A DNA stretch of 64,000 nucleotides from Cryptomeria japonica (Eukaryota; Streptophyta; Pinopsida; Cupressales; Cupressaceae): positions 139,070,897 to 139,134,896 of the forward strand of contig NC_081407.1 of the NCBI RefSeq assembly GCF_030272615.1, read 5' to 3'. This document shows, one piece after another, positions 10,395 to 21,701 of this stretch. Both the position numbers and the translations under genes were made by a program. The notes below the pieces were generated by a model. It worked only from the letters and a program-made list of their open reading frames with translations, made no database searches and was not told the DNA's origin. Within the stretch, counting starts at the first letter, position 1, and each line of letters opens with the position of its first letter.

Positions 10395-11769
10395 AATGAG
10401 TGAATGGATGGGTGATATGCAACGGAATGCAATATATAAACAGATGAAATGAAATGACGATCCATAGTGCTCTATTTTCATCATTGAGCTTTAAAATGTT
10501 GGAAGAGAATACAAGCATCTTGACATAATGATTCAAGATGACCTGAGTATTCCTTTCATGGATTTTATATAGCAAGTTAATACAAATGACTTGATATAAG
10601 GGTCAAGTCGACCAAAGTATTGCTTGCAGAATAGACAAGGATTATCTCTGTTCATGCATGACTTGGATCGTCCTCCGTGATCTTAGGCTGATCATATCCT
10701 GAGACAAGTGCATACCGTACTAAGAGATAAAACCTTTATCCAGTTTGGATGAGGTAGGAGGAACCAAAGAAAGAGCATTTGTACCTGCAAACAAACAGTA
10801 TATACATAAAGAATAAAGAATAAGGATCCTTGGTAATGGTTCAGGCCCATATGGTCGAGGTATACGTTGTAGTTAGCAAGCTGTAGTGATCTATGATTGC
10901 ATTTTGCATAAGATCACATAGCTTGGTGAACTTCCCACGTAGACACCATTAGTACATGCCCCAAAACTTCATCGAAAATAATGCGCAAACAATACAAAAC
11001 AATGTTGAAAGATCCCGATACAGATAAACGAATGATTGTACTCACAAATCAACCAAGTATTTGATAGCTTAACATAATTTTCTTGTCAAAGAAAACGTCA
11101 CTTTTGTCTTTGTTTTGGTAAGGAAGGATGCATCCTTGTTGAAGACAGTTTTTTTGAGTGTTGATGTGGATTGTGTGGTCGATTGGTAAATGGTCATCGT
11201 GTGAGTAGTTTGTCAATGTTTGTTTTGTATCTGCGCGGATGAGTATGTACAATGTGTTGTCATGTTTTTGTTTGATTTTCGATGGTTTTTCGATGTTTTT
11301 GGATTTTGAATTGTTTTGAATGTTTTTGGTATTTTGTGTTGTTTTGAATGAAGAACTTAATGAATCATAAGACAATGTAGAATCCACTTCCATCAATAGT
11401 TTAAAGGCATTGCCCCCAGTTTTAGACATGACTATGAAAAAGCGGGATGCAAGATGTATGGAGTACTATCATAATTGCAGAGGAATAACAAGCCATGGTT
11501 TTGGATGGATGGATGTATGTATGAAGTAGATCGCAACGAGCCTGAAAGACAATGGAGTCAGAGCCTTTACGAGTGGCGCCTGTTTGCCAGGTTTTCACCA
11601 TCGTACTTACCCAAGGTGCCACCGGAGTGGTTGTTCACCGTTTGGATGCATGATTTTTCTTTACTTTTTTTGAATGTTTTTGTATTTTCTTCAGGACATT
11701 TTTCTGAATGTTTTTGGTATTTTCTGGTATGTAGGGGAGCCTGATGCTCTATTCAGCTTAGGTATAAAA
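10395..11769 (-). other. 3' untranslated part of element 1 beyond integrase
   Basis: Sequence shared with element 2 (about 30130-31520) lying between the integrase stop and the PMD insert. It contains recurring AATGTTTTTGG-like words near 11290-11350 and 11660-11730. I see no coding domain; the 126-codon minus frame at 11049-11429 is not conserved as a frame in element 2. Confidence 0.5.
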
Positions 11770-13164
11770 TCATTTGAGGTGCATACTGTTGATTGGATCT
11801 GCAAGCAGTCCTCCTTCTGATGTAGCCAACTGATATGCCCCGGACCCGAACATAGCAGTGACAACATATGGGCCCAACCAGTTTGATTCAAACTTTCCCT
11901 GATGTTCTCTATTTGGTTGGTTGCGAGGATTCTCTTGTAGAACAAGATCACCTACCTCGAATGTACGAGGTCTAACTCGGTGATTGTAGCTTCTGCTCAT
12001 GCATTGCTGATAGGCTTTGAGATGATTGTACGTAGCTTGTCGCTTCTCATCAAGTAACTCTAAGTCCTGAAGACGGGATACTCTGTAAACTTCATCATCT
12101 ATCAGATTATGCAAGGAAACCCGTAATGATGGTATCTCGACCTCAATAGGCAAGATAGCTTCCGTACCATATACCAATGAATAGGGAGTTGCACCTGTAG
12201 GGGTTCGAATGCTAGTTCGATATGCCCATAGCGCTGGATTTAGTTGAACATGCCAATCATGACCGGCATCATTGACTATCTTCTTGAGGATTCTTAATAT
12301 GTTCTTATTTGATGCTTCGGCCTGACCATTGCCTTGTGGGTAATAGGGGGTGGAAAAGCGATGTTGGATGTGAAATTTCTCACAAAGTTCACGGACATCC
12401 TGATTTTTGAAAGGAAGACCGTTGTCTATGATGATGGACATGGGTACACCATACCGACAGATGATGTAGTTGAGGATGAATGAGGCGATCTGCTTGCCAG
12501 TGACTTGGGTAAGTGGAACAGCTTCGATCCACTTTGTGAAATATTTGGTGGCAATAAAAATGAATTTGTGGCCATTAGATGAAGATGGATGAATCTTACC
12601 CACAAGGTCAAGACCCCATTGACAAAAAGGCCATGGTGTTGTGATTGGTTGCAGTTCCTGAGCTAGTCATGTATCAGGTCGCCATGAACTTGGCATTTCT
12701 TGCACTTCTTGACAAAGTAGTAGGAGTCTTTTTCCATAGATGGCCAATAGTATCCATTGCGCAGGAGTTTCTTGGCTAGTGATGGACCACTTGCATGGGT
12801 TCCACAAATGCCTTCATGGACTTCTTCCAAAGCCTTTGTTATCTCGCCTTGTTCCAGACATCGAAGGAGAGTACCATCAAGACCACGACGGTATAGGGTT
12901 TCGGCAATAATGGTATATCGAGTAGTTTTGGCGAATGAAGGTTTTACATTGGTTATTCGATTGGTTGGGAGGAAGGGTGTGATCATGGAGATAGGTGTAG
13001 AATTCATCGTACCATGGGGATTCAGAACCTACAAGGCGACATATCATTTCGGATTCGGGGATATCATAAGCGGGAATCCAAAGCTGTTCGACCAAGAACT
13101 CGTAGCGTGTTGAATTCTGTGGAAGATCTAGGAGAGATGCGATGGTAGCCATGGTGTCAGCAGC
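11770..13164 (-). pseudogene. Element 1 integrase (broken)
   Basis: The N-terminal zinc-binding part lies at about 12663-12850, with an H-x-H and later C-x2-C arrangement (GICGTHASG, then KKCKKCQVHG). The catalytic core follows at 11770-12603. In that segment Asp60 (in SIIIDNGLPF) and Glu96 (in GNGQAEASNK) are separated by 35 residues, the D-35-E spacing of retroviral-type integrases. A GPY motif (NWLGPYVV) marks the C-terminal domain. Integrase inserts the element DNA and makes the 5-bp duplication. The frame breaks: TGA at 13165, a one-base insertion near 12920 relative to element 2 and another shift near 12665. A TGA at 11770 precedes the last codons, where element 2 has Arg. Confidence 0.9.
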
Positions 13165-14028
13165 TCAATTCTGATCTCTTGGTATCTGCTCAAAGGTAAT
13201 TGTAGTAAATGATGCCTTTAGATTGTCCACCATTTGCTTATGTGGCATGAGTTTATCATCCTTGGTCTGATATTCATCAATTGCTTGTCGAATGACCAGT
13301 TGTGAGTCACCATATACTTGTAGTTCTTGTAATTTCCATTGTACGACTAGCCTGAGTCCCGTGATCAAGGCCTCATACTCTGCGATGTTGTTGGTACATG
13401 GAAATGTGAGCCTGTAAGACTTCGGGATGCTGTCACCTTGGGGTGTGATAAACAGAATGCCTGCCCCCAAGCCATGCCTAGTGTACGAGCCATCAAAGTA
13501 TAGTTTCCATGGTTGTGTTGTTGTGATCATGAATATCTCTTCGTTTGGAAAATTGGAAATGAGAGGATGATCGCCTATGAGTGGTGCATCGGCCAATTGA
13601 TCTGCAATAACTTGACCTTTGATAGCTTTACGGTCCACATACTCGATGTCAAATTCACTTAGAATCATCACCCATTTGGCCAAGCGGCTTGTTAATGCTA
13701 CTTTGCTGAGTAAATACTTGAGTGGATCAATCTTTGCAATGAGTTGTACCTTGTGTGTCAACAGATAGTGCCTCAGTTTAGTGGCTGCTAGGATTACTAC
13801 TAGGCAAGCTCGCTCAATAGGTGTGTAATTGAGTTCATAGCCAACCAGTGTGCAAGAGATGTAGTAAACAACACACTCCTTTCCTTCCGCATTATGTTGT
13901 GCTAGTAGTACACCCAATGTTGTACTTGTTGCTGAGATATAGAGTAACAACGGTCTACTTGGATCTAGTAGCATCAGCAATGGTGGATTCATGAGATAGT
14001 CTTTAAGCGTCTGAAATGCTTGTTGGCA
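13165..14028 (-). pseudogene. Element 1 RNase H and second, archaeal-type RNase H
   Basis: The 275-codon open part first carries the RT-linked RNase H (PLLLYISATSTTLGVLLAQ, then NYTPIERACLVVILAATKLR). A second RNase H follows, with acidic residues at 167 (LYFDGS), 205 (NIAEYEAL) and 229 (VYGDSQLV). Two RNase H domains in this order are the recognised mark of the Tat lineage. The enzymes degrade RNA in RNA-DNA hybrids during reverse transcription. The segment is bounded by TGA stops at 13165 and 14029; element 2 has Arg at both places. Confidence 0.9.
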
Positions 14029-14782
14029 TCAGGCATCCCACTGAAAGCGGATGTTCTTGTGTAACAGATGTGTAAATGGGTGACACTTATCAACCAATTG
14101 TGCAATGAATCTTTGGATGGATTGAAGCCGTCCTTGTAATGTCCTTAGCTGACTGATATTCTTTGGTGGTGGCATGCCCATGATTGCCTTAACCTTTGTT
14201 GGATCGACCTCAATGCCTTTGCTTGAGATAATGTATCCTAGAAGCTTCCTGGAGGTTACTCCAAAGACACATTTCTTGGGGTTAAGTCGAACATGGTATT
14301 GTTCCAGTCTATCAAAGATTTTATCTAAGACGTGGAGATGCCCATCTCTGGTGAGTGATTTTGCTAGTAAATCATCAACATAATCTTCCATCATAGTATG
14401 CATCATGTCATGGAAGATTATGGTCATTTCCCTTTGATAGGTTGCTCCTGCATTCTTGAGACAGAAAGGCATTACATTCCAGCAATATGTGCCCCATGGA
14501 CATGTGAAGGCTGTCTTATGTTGATCTTCTGGTGCGATCTTTATCTGATTGTATCCTGAAAAAGCCATCCATGAGTGAAAGCATGGCGTGTCTTGCTGTC
14601 AGATCCACTATGATGTCGATATTTGGTAAGGGGAAGTCATCCTTAGGACATGCCTTATTCAGATCTTTGAAGTCAGTACAAATGCGGATGCCCCCTTTTG
14701 GTTTGCCGACAGGCACAATGTTGGAGATCCATTTTGCATAATCAATTGGTCGAATGAAACCAACATCTAGGAGTTTCTTGAG
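14029..14782 (-). pseudogene. Element 1 reverse transcriptase (frameshifted)
   Basis: The N-terminal part reads PVGKPKGGIRICTDFKDLNK and PKDDFPLPNIDIIVD; after a frameshift near 14560 it continues with CPWGTYCWNVMPF and the catalytic YVDD at 14371-14382. This enzyme copies the genomic RNA into DNA in the cytoplasmic particle. The frame is continuous with the upstream linker, except for a TAA at 14783 where element 2 has a sense codon (Glu). The shift inactivates the enzyme. The order RT then RNase H then integrase places it in Ty3/gypsy. Confidence 0.92.
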
Positions 14783-15583
14783 TTATGTTTTGACTAGTAC
14801 TGCAATTTGAGGATGCATCTTACGAAGCTTCTGCTTGACAGGTTTGGCTCCTTCTGCTACGGTAAGGTGATGCATGACTAAATCAGGGTCAATCCCAAGC
14901 ATGTCTGCATATGACCATGCAAAGTTGATCTGACGCCTCTGGAAGAACTCTATAAACTTAGGCTGTTCCTCTGGAGTGAGAAGAGATGCCAGATGTATGA
15001 GATGAGGATTTTCAGGAGTCCCCACATTGTATTCTTTGGTTTCTTCGATGAGAATTGTTGATCGTTCCTGTTGTGCATTAGCAAGGAGAATGTCAAACCC
15101 TTCATCCTCAGGCACCTCAGAGAGGTTTTCACCATTGGATACGCTCTTTCTTTTTACTTTTGTTGGATCAAACAGTGCCACAGTGTGGTTTTCACTGGAA
15201 GATCCATGCTTTATCTTTATATTTTTGCAGCTGAAAGGTTTGGCATCCACCCCAAAGTATGCTGCGCTATTAAGTTCGATGGTGAATCTAACTTTGTGAT
15301 CCCCACTTGGTAGGTTATCCCTTAATTCCAAAAAGTCAATGATGGCCTCATCATTTTGGAAGAAGTCAAGACATGGGGGATTTGGTTGGTTCCATTCGAT
15401 GAGTTTAGGGTGGATAATGGGCATTACTTCATCGATTAGGTTAAGTGCGTTAGATGTATTAGTGAGGGTTAAGACGTTATGGTGAAGGTCATTAATGGTA
15501 CTCTCCCTGTCAGAATCAGGCGTAGGATGAGACATAGGGTCTATGGAAGATGTTTCCAGTTTAGGAACCCAAGTGGTCTTTAT
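14783..15583 (-). pseudogene. Element 1 linker between protease and reverse transcriptase
   Basis: A 250-codon open part (14783-15535) in the same frame as gag and protease. It is acidic and conserved in element 2, with a QRRQINFAWSYADMLGIDPD block that often precedes the RT domain in plant Ty3/gypsy proteins, then VKQKLRKMHP. It was once joined to the upstream region: the TAG just beyond 15583 replaces a Gln codon of element 2. Confidence 0.85.
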
Positions 15584-17524
15584 CTATGCTTCTCCATAAA
15601 TAGGGATATCTTTGCGTGGTGGAGGTAGTGATGCATCTTCCTCATCTGAAGTGTTAAGCTGTACAGAATCAAATTCCCACTCATGTGAGTCAGTCTCTGA
15701 GTCACTTTCCAGTATCCGGTTACTATACCATACTGGGATGTCTTTTGAGTTAAATACTGCAGGTGTGATTGGTTGATGTACCTTTGTAGTGATCGGTGTT
15801 GCAGGAAGGTCGATGGGGATTAAAGGATCTGGTACGGGGAGTATCAATAGTGTTGACTCAGTGGCTTCTGTTGGAACTGCTGATGCCATGGATGCTATTG
15901 CAGGTTCCAATACAGTTGTTGCTACTAATGGTACTATTGATGGGATTACTGGTTCGCTTGGTGGGATGATTGGTATTGTAGATGGTGGTGTTGGATTTTT
16001 GAGCCTCAGTGGGGCAGTTGGGATAGTGCTTGATGCTACTTTAATAATGAAAGGTGTCCTTTTTGTAGTAGGCTGACATAATGGTTTGCTGGGTTTTCCT
16101 TTGAATTTGAGCTTAGGAAAGATCTCTTTTTCAAAGCCTAGGCCTGTGTTACCTTTGAGCTTTAATTCCGGCAGCAGAGGTTCATGTCGTCCTTGTTTGC
16201 AATATCCCAAAGCACTCTGACCATCATACCCCATTCTTTGCATAATGAGGAGGCCTTTGCCATACTGATCCGTAGGAAGTTTAACTTGTGGTATATCAGT
16301 GGTGATGGGATCTTTATAGATCCAGCCTGCTAAGTCCTCATCTTGGGTTTCTTCTTCTTGACTCTTTCCAAGGATGAAAGGCGTCAAAGCACATGCCGGC
16401 GTGACTAGTGGTTGCTGGAGTAACTGCGGTGGTTTACCTTGTGTTCTAGGAGAAATGGGCATTTGTCCCACACAAAAGAGTTGACTCAAGTTGTATTCCC
16501 CAGGACCTTCCTCTGCTATCTTCATTTTAAGCTTTTCTTGCTTTGGTATAGTGGTGTTTGAACTGGCAAGAGAGGCGGGACTTATATATGATGTGGAGGA
16601 AATGGCTTCTCTATTATTAGGAACGGTAATCTCTGGTTGATGGTTGATATTATGACAGTACGCAAAGGGATTTGCATCGCCCAAGATTGTGATCTCTACA
16701 CTGTTATGTGGGAACTTGATACATTGATGGTAGGTAGATGGAACGGCTTGCATGGCATGTATCCAAGGTCTCCCTAACAATAGATTGTATGGCAGAGGAA
16801 GGTCCAGAACCTGACAGATGATGTGCTTTACCACGGGGCCCACTCGGATTGGTAGTACCACAGCTCCTTTGGATGAATGCTCTGCATCATCATAGGCTTT
16901 GATTGTGATCTTCTGACGAGGATCCACTGATTCTACCGCATATCCCAATGCTGTGACCAACTGTAGCGTACAAATATTTAGGCCTGCTCCATTATCGATC
17001 AAGACTTGCTTGATCCTATGCTGGTTAATAAATCCTTCGATGTGGAGTGAGGTGTTATGAGGTTGCTGGAAGGAAGAGTTATCACTTTCGGAAAAGGTGA
17101 GACAAGGTGATGACTTTAGACTTCCAACCATGGCTTGAAATTGGTCTGTATTCAGATTTGCAGGGACTGACGCCTCTTGGAGTGCTTGATCCAAGATAGT
17201 TTTATGAGAGGGCGATAGGCGTAAAAGCTCTAAAATGGATATAAGTGCAGGGGTTTTATCTAATTGTTCCACAAGATTGTACTGCTTTGGGATGGAGGTG
17301 GTGCCTTGTGGAGCTGCCTTTATGGTGACCTTGCCACGACGTGTAACAATATTGTAATTTGAGTTGTGATTTTTGAAGGTTATAGTTGCAACTTGTTCAT
17401 TAGCATCATATAGGTGATTGACAGTGTAATTATACGTAGCCTGTGTATAATCAGTGGTATTAGTGCCTCGCCTGGAAGTGGAAGGACCCCTTTGATCTTG
17501 TGATGGAAGTGGATTTTTGAACAT
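15584..17524 (-). pseudogene. Element 1 protease with embedded G-patch
   Basis: A 646-codon open stretch. The aspartic protease is centred on residues 160-255: VLIDNGAG at about 175-181 is the active-site block, with Asn where most proteases have Ser or Thr, and LLGRPWIHA near 248 is the conserved flap-end motif. Residues 421-466 form a G-patch (GKGLLIMQRMGYDG with later GLGF), a glycine-rich RNA-binding module. A Pro/Thr/Ser-rich stretch of about 100 residues follows. The protease cleaves the polyprotein; the G-patch may bind element RNA. The stretch ends at TAG 15584, where element 2 has CAA-like coding (Gln). Confidence 0.85.
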
Positions 17525-19048
17525 TAGATGATCATTATTTGTTGTTTTTGGGTCATGTCCTTCAATTTCAATTTATCCTCGGTCAATAAGATCCTGAATA
17601 AGATCTTTTAATCGGTGACAATTACTTGTCTTGTGTCCTCTTCCTTGATGGAATTCACAGTGTTCAGTATCTCTCCACCATGCCGGTTTGACCTAAGGCT
17701 CATAGTTTGATAGTTTAGGTAGAGTGACCAAATTTTGAGAAATGAGTTGTCGCAATACTGTTTCAATGGGTTCCCCTAAGGGAGTGTATGTGCATTTTTG
17801 TTTTTGCTGACGAGGTCTTGGTTCATCATGAGATGTGATGCGACCTTGATTGGAAGGAACATTTGTATTATTCTGAGGTGGAGGATTCTGTCCTGCAAAC
17901 CGAACCACAGGTTGTGAATTTTGGATAGTCCGGGCATCCACAACTCCATCATTGATGATATTCTTGTTTTTATTCCAGAAGTTTGGTTTATCGCTATTGA
18001 AGCGTGGGCGAGGACCATCTTTTGGTTCATTAAATATTTTGATGAGTCCTTTCTTGATAAGTGCCCTTTCACACTTCAAACCCTTGGTGATCATATCATT
18101 AAAAGAGTCTGTGTCTTTGACATCCAGGTGAAATTCCATTTCTTCGTTTAAGTTGGAAATGAATATTTCCACTAGTTCTCGTTCAGGTAACTGAAGAGAA
18201 CGTCTGCTAGACATTTGGCGCCATCGTTGCAGGAATACTGTGAATAGTTCACCTGGTTTTTGTTTGGTGTTGCACAGATCAGCCATGGTGATGTCGCGTT
18301 CAATGTTATGAGAGTAATGAGCTAGAAACTTCTGGATGAGTTCCTCAAATGTTCTAATGCCACCTGGTAGTCGGGAAAACCATGATGTGGTTGTTCCTCC
18401 CAAGCTTTGGGGAAAAAGGTGCATTAGGTATGTGTCTTCATATGCCACTTCAAGACAAGCGGAATGAAATTCTCTGACATGATCACGGGGATCCCCCTTT
18501 CCTCTATATTTTTCAAATTTGGGTGTTTCAAATCCTTGTGGAAAGGGTGGCATATAAAGATTCCTATCAAAAGGATAGGGACATATGTCATTGAGTGAGA
18601 ATTGGTTAGTTTTGACACCACTATGAAGTTGTTGGGCGAGATTCTCGACTTGTTGCCGCAACATTTCCATTTCATTTGGAGGAGGAGGTGGTGGGTTACC
18701 TCGAGGAATGTTATATCTGATGGGATCTCTACCTCTTTCCTCTTCATGGTGACCTTGTCTTTCTGATGCTTGTCTTAATTAGGCAAGATCAAAGTCAAAG
18801 GGGAGTTTGGCTCCTTCTTGAGCGAGTTTTAAGAAGTGAGCATCTGCATTGCTCCTAAGTATTTCATCAAATAATCTGTTAAAGAGAGGGTTATGCTGGG
18901 CCCTTTCTATTGTTGCAGGAGTAGGAGTGCTTGGGTTTTCGTCATTTGCATTTCCTCCAAGTGCTTCTTGAAATTCATTGAGATTTTCTTATTCTTCTTC
19001 TTCTATTTCTATTTCTCGTTGCCTTGACTGTGATCGGGTTTGAGCCAT
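17525..19048 (-). pseudogene. Element 1 gag (broken)
   Basis: The frame starts at ATG 19048 (MAQTRSQSRQ), chosen because element 2 starts identically in position. It has an acidic N-terminus, a Pro-rich stretch, then the retrotransposon gag core at 17693-18670 (MHLFPQSLGGTTTSWFSRLP and FLQRWRQMSSRRSLQL). Downstream is a zinc-finger-like CEFHQGRGHKTSNC. Gag forms the particle and packages RNA. Gag and protease share one frame. In-frame stops lie in the Glu-rich N-terminus (TAA), before the core (TAA), at 17693 (TAG) and near 17575 (TAA). Element 2 has sense codons at all of these. Confidence 0.88.
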
Positions 19049-19492
19049 TTTGCTTATGAGTCTTTGTTGAAGTTGAGTGAAAATGATGAGGAGTTTTTGG
19101 TGAAATGAGAGATTGATGATTGGTGAATGGTGTTGTATGTAGATCTATAGCACTTTCAAGGTAGATGTAACCGAAATTCCTTCTTTGAATTGCTTGTTTG
19201 TTTGATAAGATTTTGATGTGATAAGGTGTAGAGAAATCTGAGATGTGTTACAGATTTAACTACCTAGTAATGAGAGGATTCACCCGTGAACTAGTTTTAA
19301 CCTGCGTAGATGTGTTTCTTAGGATGAGCTTATCCTAGATGTAGAAACAATCTAAAAAGTGATGTGAAGCATTTGATTCAAGCAATGTCTAAAAGAGAAC
19401 TCGGGACAAGAACCTCTTAATGTTTTGAGAGTTGAAAATGGATTGATGATGAAATGATGATGTATGAGCAAGATGATGAAATGTTTTCAACT

Positions 19493-19876
19493 TCAATAAA
19501 ATCTTTGTGTCACAAATAGGACAAACTCTATCTCTTCTCTTTCAGGTGTTAGTGGCACTTCTCGAGCTGTGTTGTATGTGATGTAGACGTTCGGGAAAAA
19601 GTTGGGATTAATCTTACCTCCTTGATTTTTGTGATAACTCAAAGCTCTATATTGCATAAAAGCTCTGTGGTTCAATGATTCTGAATCAAATTCGTTTGTT
19701 TTGCCTTGAAGGTAGAGACGCATGTGACGAAAGAAAACTCTATGGGAGACAGAGATTTGTCTATTGATATAGAAGAATTTCCTTCGTTTGATTAAAGCCT
19801 TTGAGCTTAATGGTCTTCTTTTCAAGTTGATATTCTGATGACGCTTCTTCTTTCGCAAGATGTGAAGAATGGTCAT
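19493..19876 (-). CDS. Conserved 127-codon leader frame of element 1, function unknown
   Basis: Sense-strand frame upstream of gag. A longer open frame reaches 20020, but its extra part is Lys/Phe-rich from a poly-T run, so I choose the ATG at 19876. Element 2 has the same start, the same 384-nt length and the same end (39265-39648). Shared blocks include MTILHILRKK, KRRKFFY, RHMRL, ALSYHKN and a final FVTQ-FY. The protein is basic in its first half and acidic near the end; I see no signal peptide or membrane segment and recognise no domain. Ogre-type Tat elements also have an extra frame ahead of gag; whether it is related is unknown. Confidence 0.6.
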   Translation of the reverse strand: MTILHILRKKKRHQNINLKRRPLSSKALIKRRKFFYINRQISVSHRVFFRHMRLYLQGKTNEFDSESLNHRAFMQYRALSYHKNQGGKINPNFFPNVYITYNTAREVPLTPEREEIEFVLFVTQRFY

Positions 19877-21354
19877 AAACTTTTGACTCTTTGTTGTTTG
19901 TACTTTGTTTTTGATGTGTTTGGTTGTTTTGAAAAATGTTGGTTGGATGAATACTTTGTTTTGAAAGTGATTTTTTTTTTTTTTTTCTTTGACAAGAAAA
20001 CAAAGCAAACACACAAACACAAGAATGTTGCCTCAAAGGCACAAATGAGTATGGGTCTAGATCAACCCAATCCTTGGACTTGTATATGACCCTTCCTTTA
20101 GATGTATTTTAAGGTGTATTTCCAAAGCCTGAAGTCGGCTCAATTTGCACTTGGTCTTTAAAACGAACACACTTCAAACACTTTTTATCCCTAAGGTCAA
20201 ATGGCCAGTTGTGATAAATTTAGCCCACATCTTGATATTTCTTCGACTTTGGTACTACATACCTTATGAATCCTACCGTGGCAGGTAAGGATGTGATATA
20301 CTAAGTCTTGCATGAGCATAACAAATAGATGATCCCTATGATGGGGGAGTCACCACTTTCATCAAGCCACAAGTGACTTTTCAAAAAGATATGTTTCTAC
20401 TCAAGGAAATATGTATGGTGAGTATCTTGGAGCAAAACCATCTATGCTCTTGCACTAAATTATATCACAAATATCCTCAATCAATAGAATGGGTGGGCTA
20501 CTACTTAAAGGTGTTTAGTCATGTTTGATGTTTTTGGACATAAGTTCATTCTACAGTGACTCACTTAAGAGCCTTGTAACTGGTGGTGGGGCCCATTTGT
20601 CCTTTCAGCTAGTTACACTGTACGAACAACTATACCCAAGGCTACAGCTTTCGCTCTCACCTGATTTCTATAGCAGCTCGAAGGATTTACCGCGTGAGGT
20701 TGTTCCCAAGAGTGATGTGTCTCTTGGCAGGCCTCTCTTAAAAAGATAAAATTTTTGAGTGTTACTAACACTTTTCTCTTGCACCTAGGACCACAAAAGC
20801 CAAGGGAGAGGATAGTGTGTGTTAGAGGTAGGACCACTCGACCGACTTTTTGCACAAGCGTGCCAAGCACAAAAGACACTTGTTCTTTTTAATCCACCAT
20901 TGCAATGTGATCTAACTATTTGGAGATGTTGCTCCAACAGTCATGGTGTTCTTTTTAACTTCAAAGACAATGTGTTTTGTAATCTAGAATTGGGAAATCC
21001 TGGTCAACTTAATGAAAAACACGTTTTTTGCTTGAAGTAAAATTTGTTTGCAAAAATCAAAACAAATGGATTGTGTATTTTATGTGCACCAAAATTGGAA
21101 GTGTGGATTGTAAATCTTTTTAGTTTGATGCAAGGAAATCAAATTTTGTTTGTTGATTTTAAGCACCAAAAGACAAGTTATCCTAATTAGAAAACAATGA
21201 AATTTTTTTTTTTCAAGTTTTAATGCACCAAAAGACAAGTTTGTGATTTTTAATGGTGAGTTTTTAATATGCACAAACAACAATGTGTTAGTAAAATCGA
21301 TGTCCAAGGGGGGCTTCCACAAGCCTAAAATTTTCACTTTTTTGGTTACAAGGC

Positions 21355-21611
21355 GATTTTTACGACATTCTGTTACAATAGCGCTAGTCTGCATTTGAAC
21401 AGAGGCGCTATTTAACACAAAAACGTTGAAAGAAGGGGAAGACAGAAAAGTCAAAAGCCCTAAAAGAGGGTCAATAGCACCAATATAATGTCAAAAGTGC
21501 CGAAATAGTTTTGAAAGCGCTTAAATGGAGACGATAGCGCTATTGTAAGAACAATAGCGCTAAAAGAATAAGTGTCGGTAGCGCTAGAACGTGTTCAATA
21601 GCGCCAAAACG
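21355..21611. repeat. Second GCGC-motif array of element 1, beside the 5' LTR
   Basis: Copies such as CAATAGCGCT and AAAGCGCTTA recur about eight to ten times (21380, 21405, 21536, 21555, 21580, 21600 and variants). CAATAGCGCT is the reverse complement of AGCGCTATTG in the array at 6593-6900, so the two arrays face each other from opposite ends of the internal region. In element 2 the homologous stretch (41280-41350) is shorter and most cores have changed. Confidence 0.7.
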
Positions 21612-21679
21612 CAACCTGTGTGACATTTTCAACATTCAAACATGTTAGTTTGCTAAAAAAGATGATATTTTTGGTGTTT

Positions 21680-21699
21680 GATTCATGTCGGGTTCACCA
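21680..21699 (-). promoter_or_regulatory. Element 1 primer binding site, tRNA-Trp
   Basis: The plus strand matches the 3' end of plant cytosolic tRNA-Trp, GATTCACGTCGGGTTCACCA, at 19 of 20 positions. It lies two bases inside the 5' LTR, as a minus-strand DNA synthesis primer site should. The tRNA end is from memory. Confidence 0.85.
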
Positions 21700-21701
21700 A
21701 A

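Noticed and set aside
20040-21040. Short frames in the leader of element 1 (for example 20525-20749)
   Set aside because: Not kept as frames at the matching place in element 2.
21680-21699. tRNA-like sequence
   Set aside because: Only the last 20 bases of a tRNA are present, in the primer-site position, so it is a primer binding site and not a tRNA gene.
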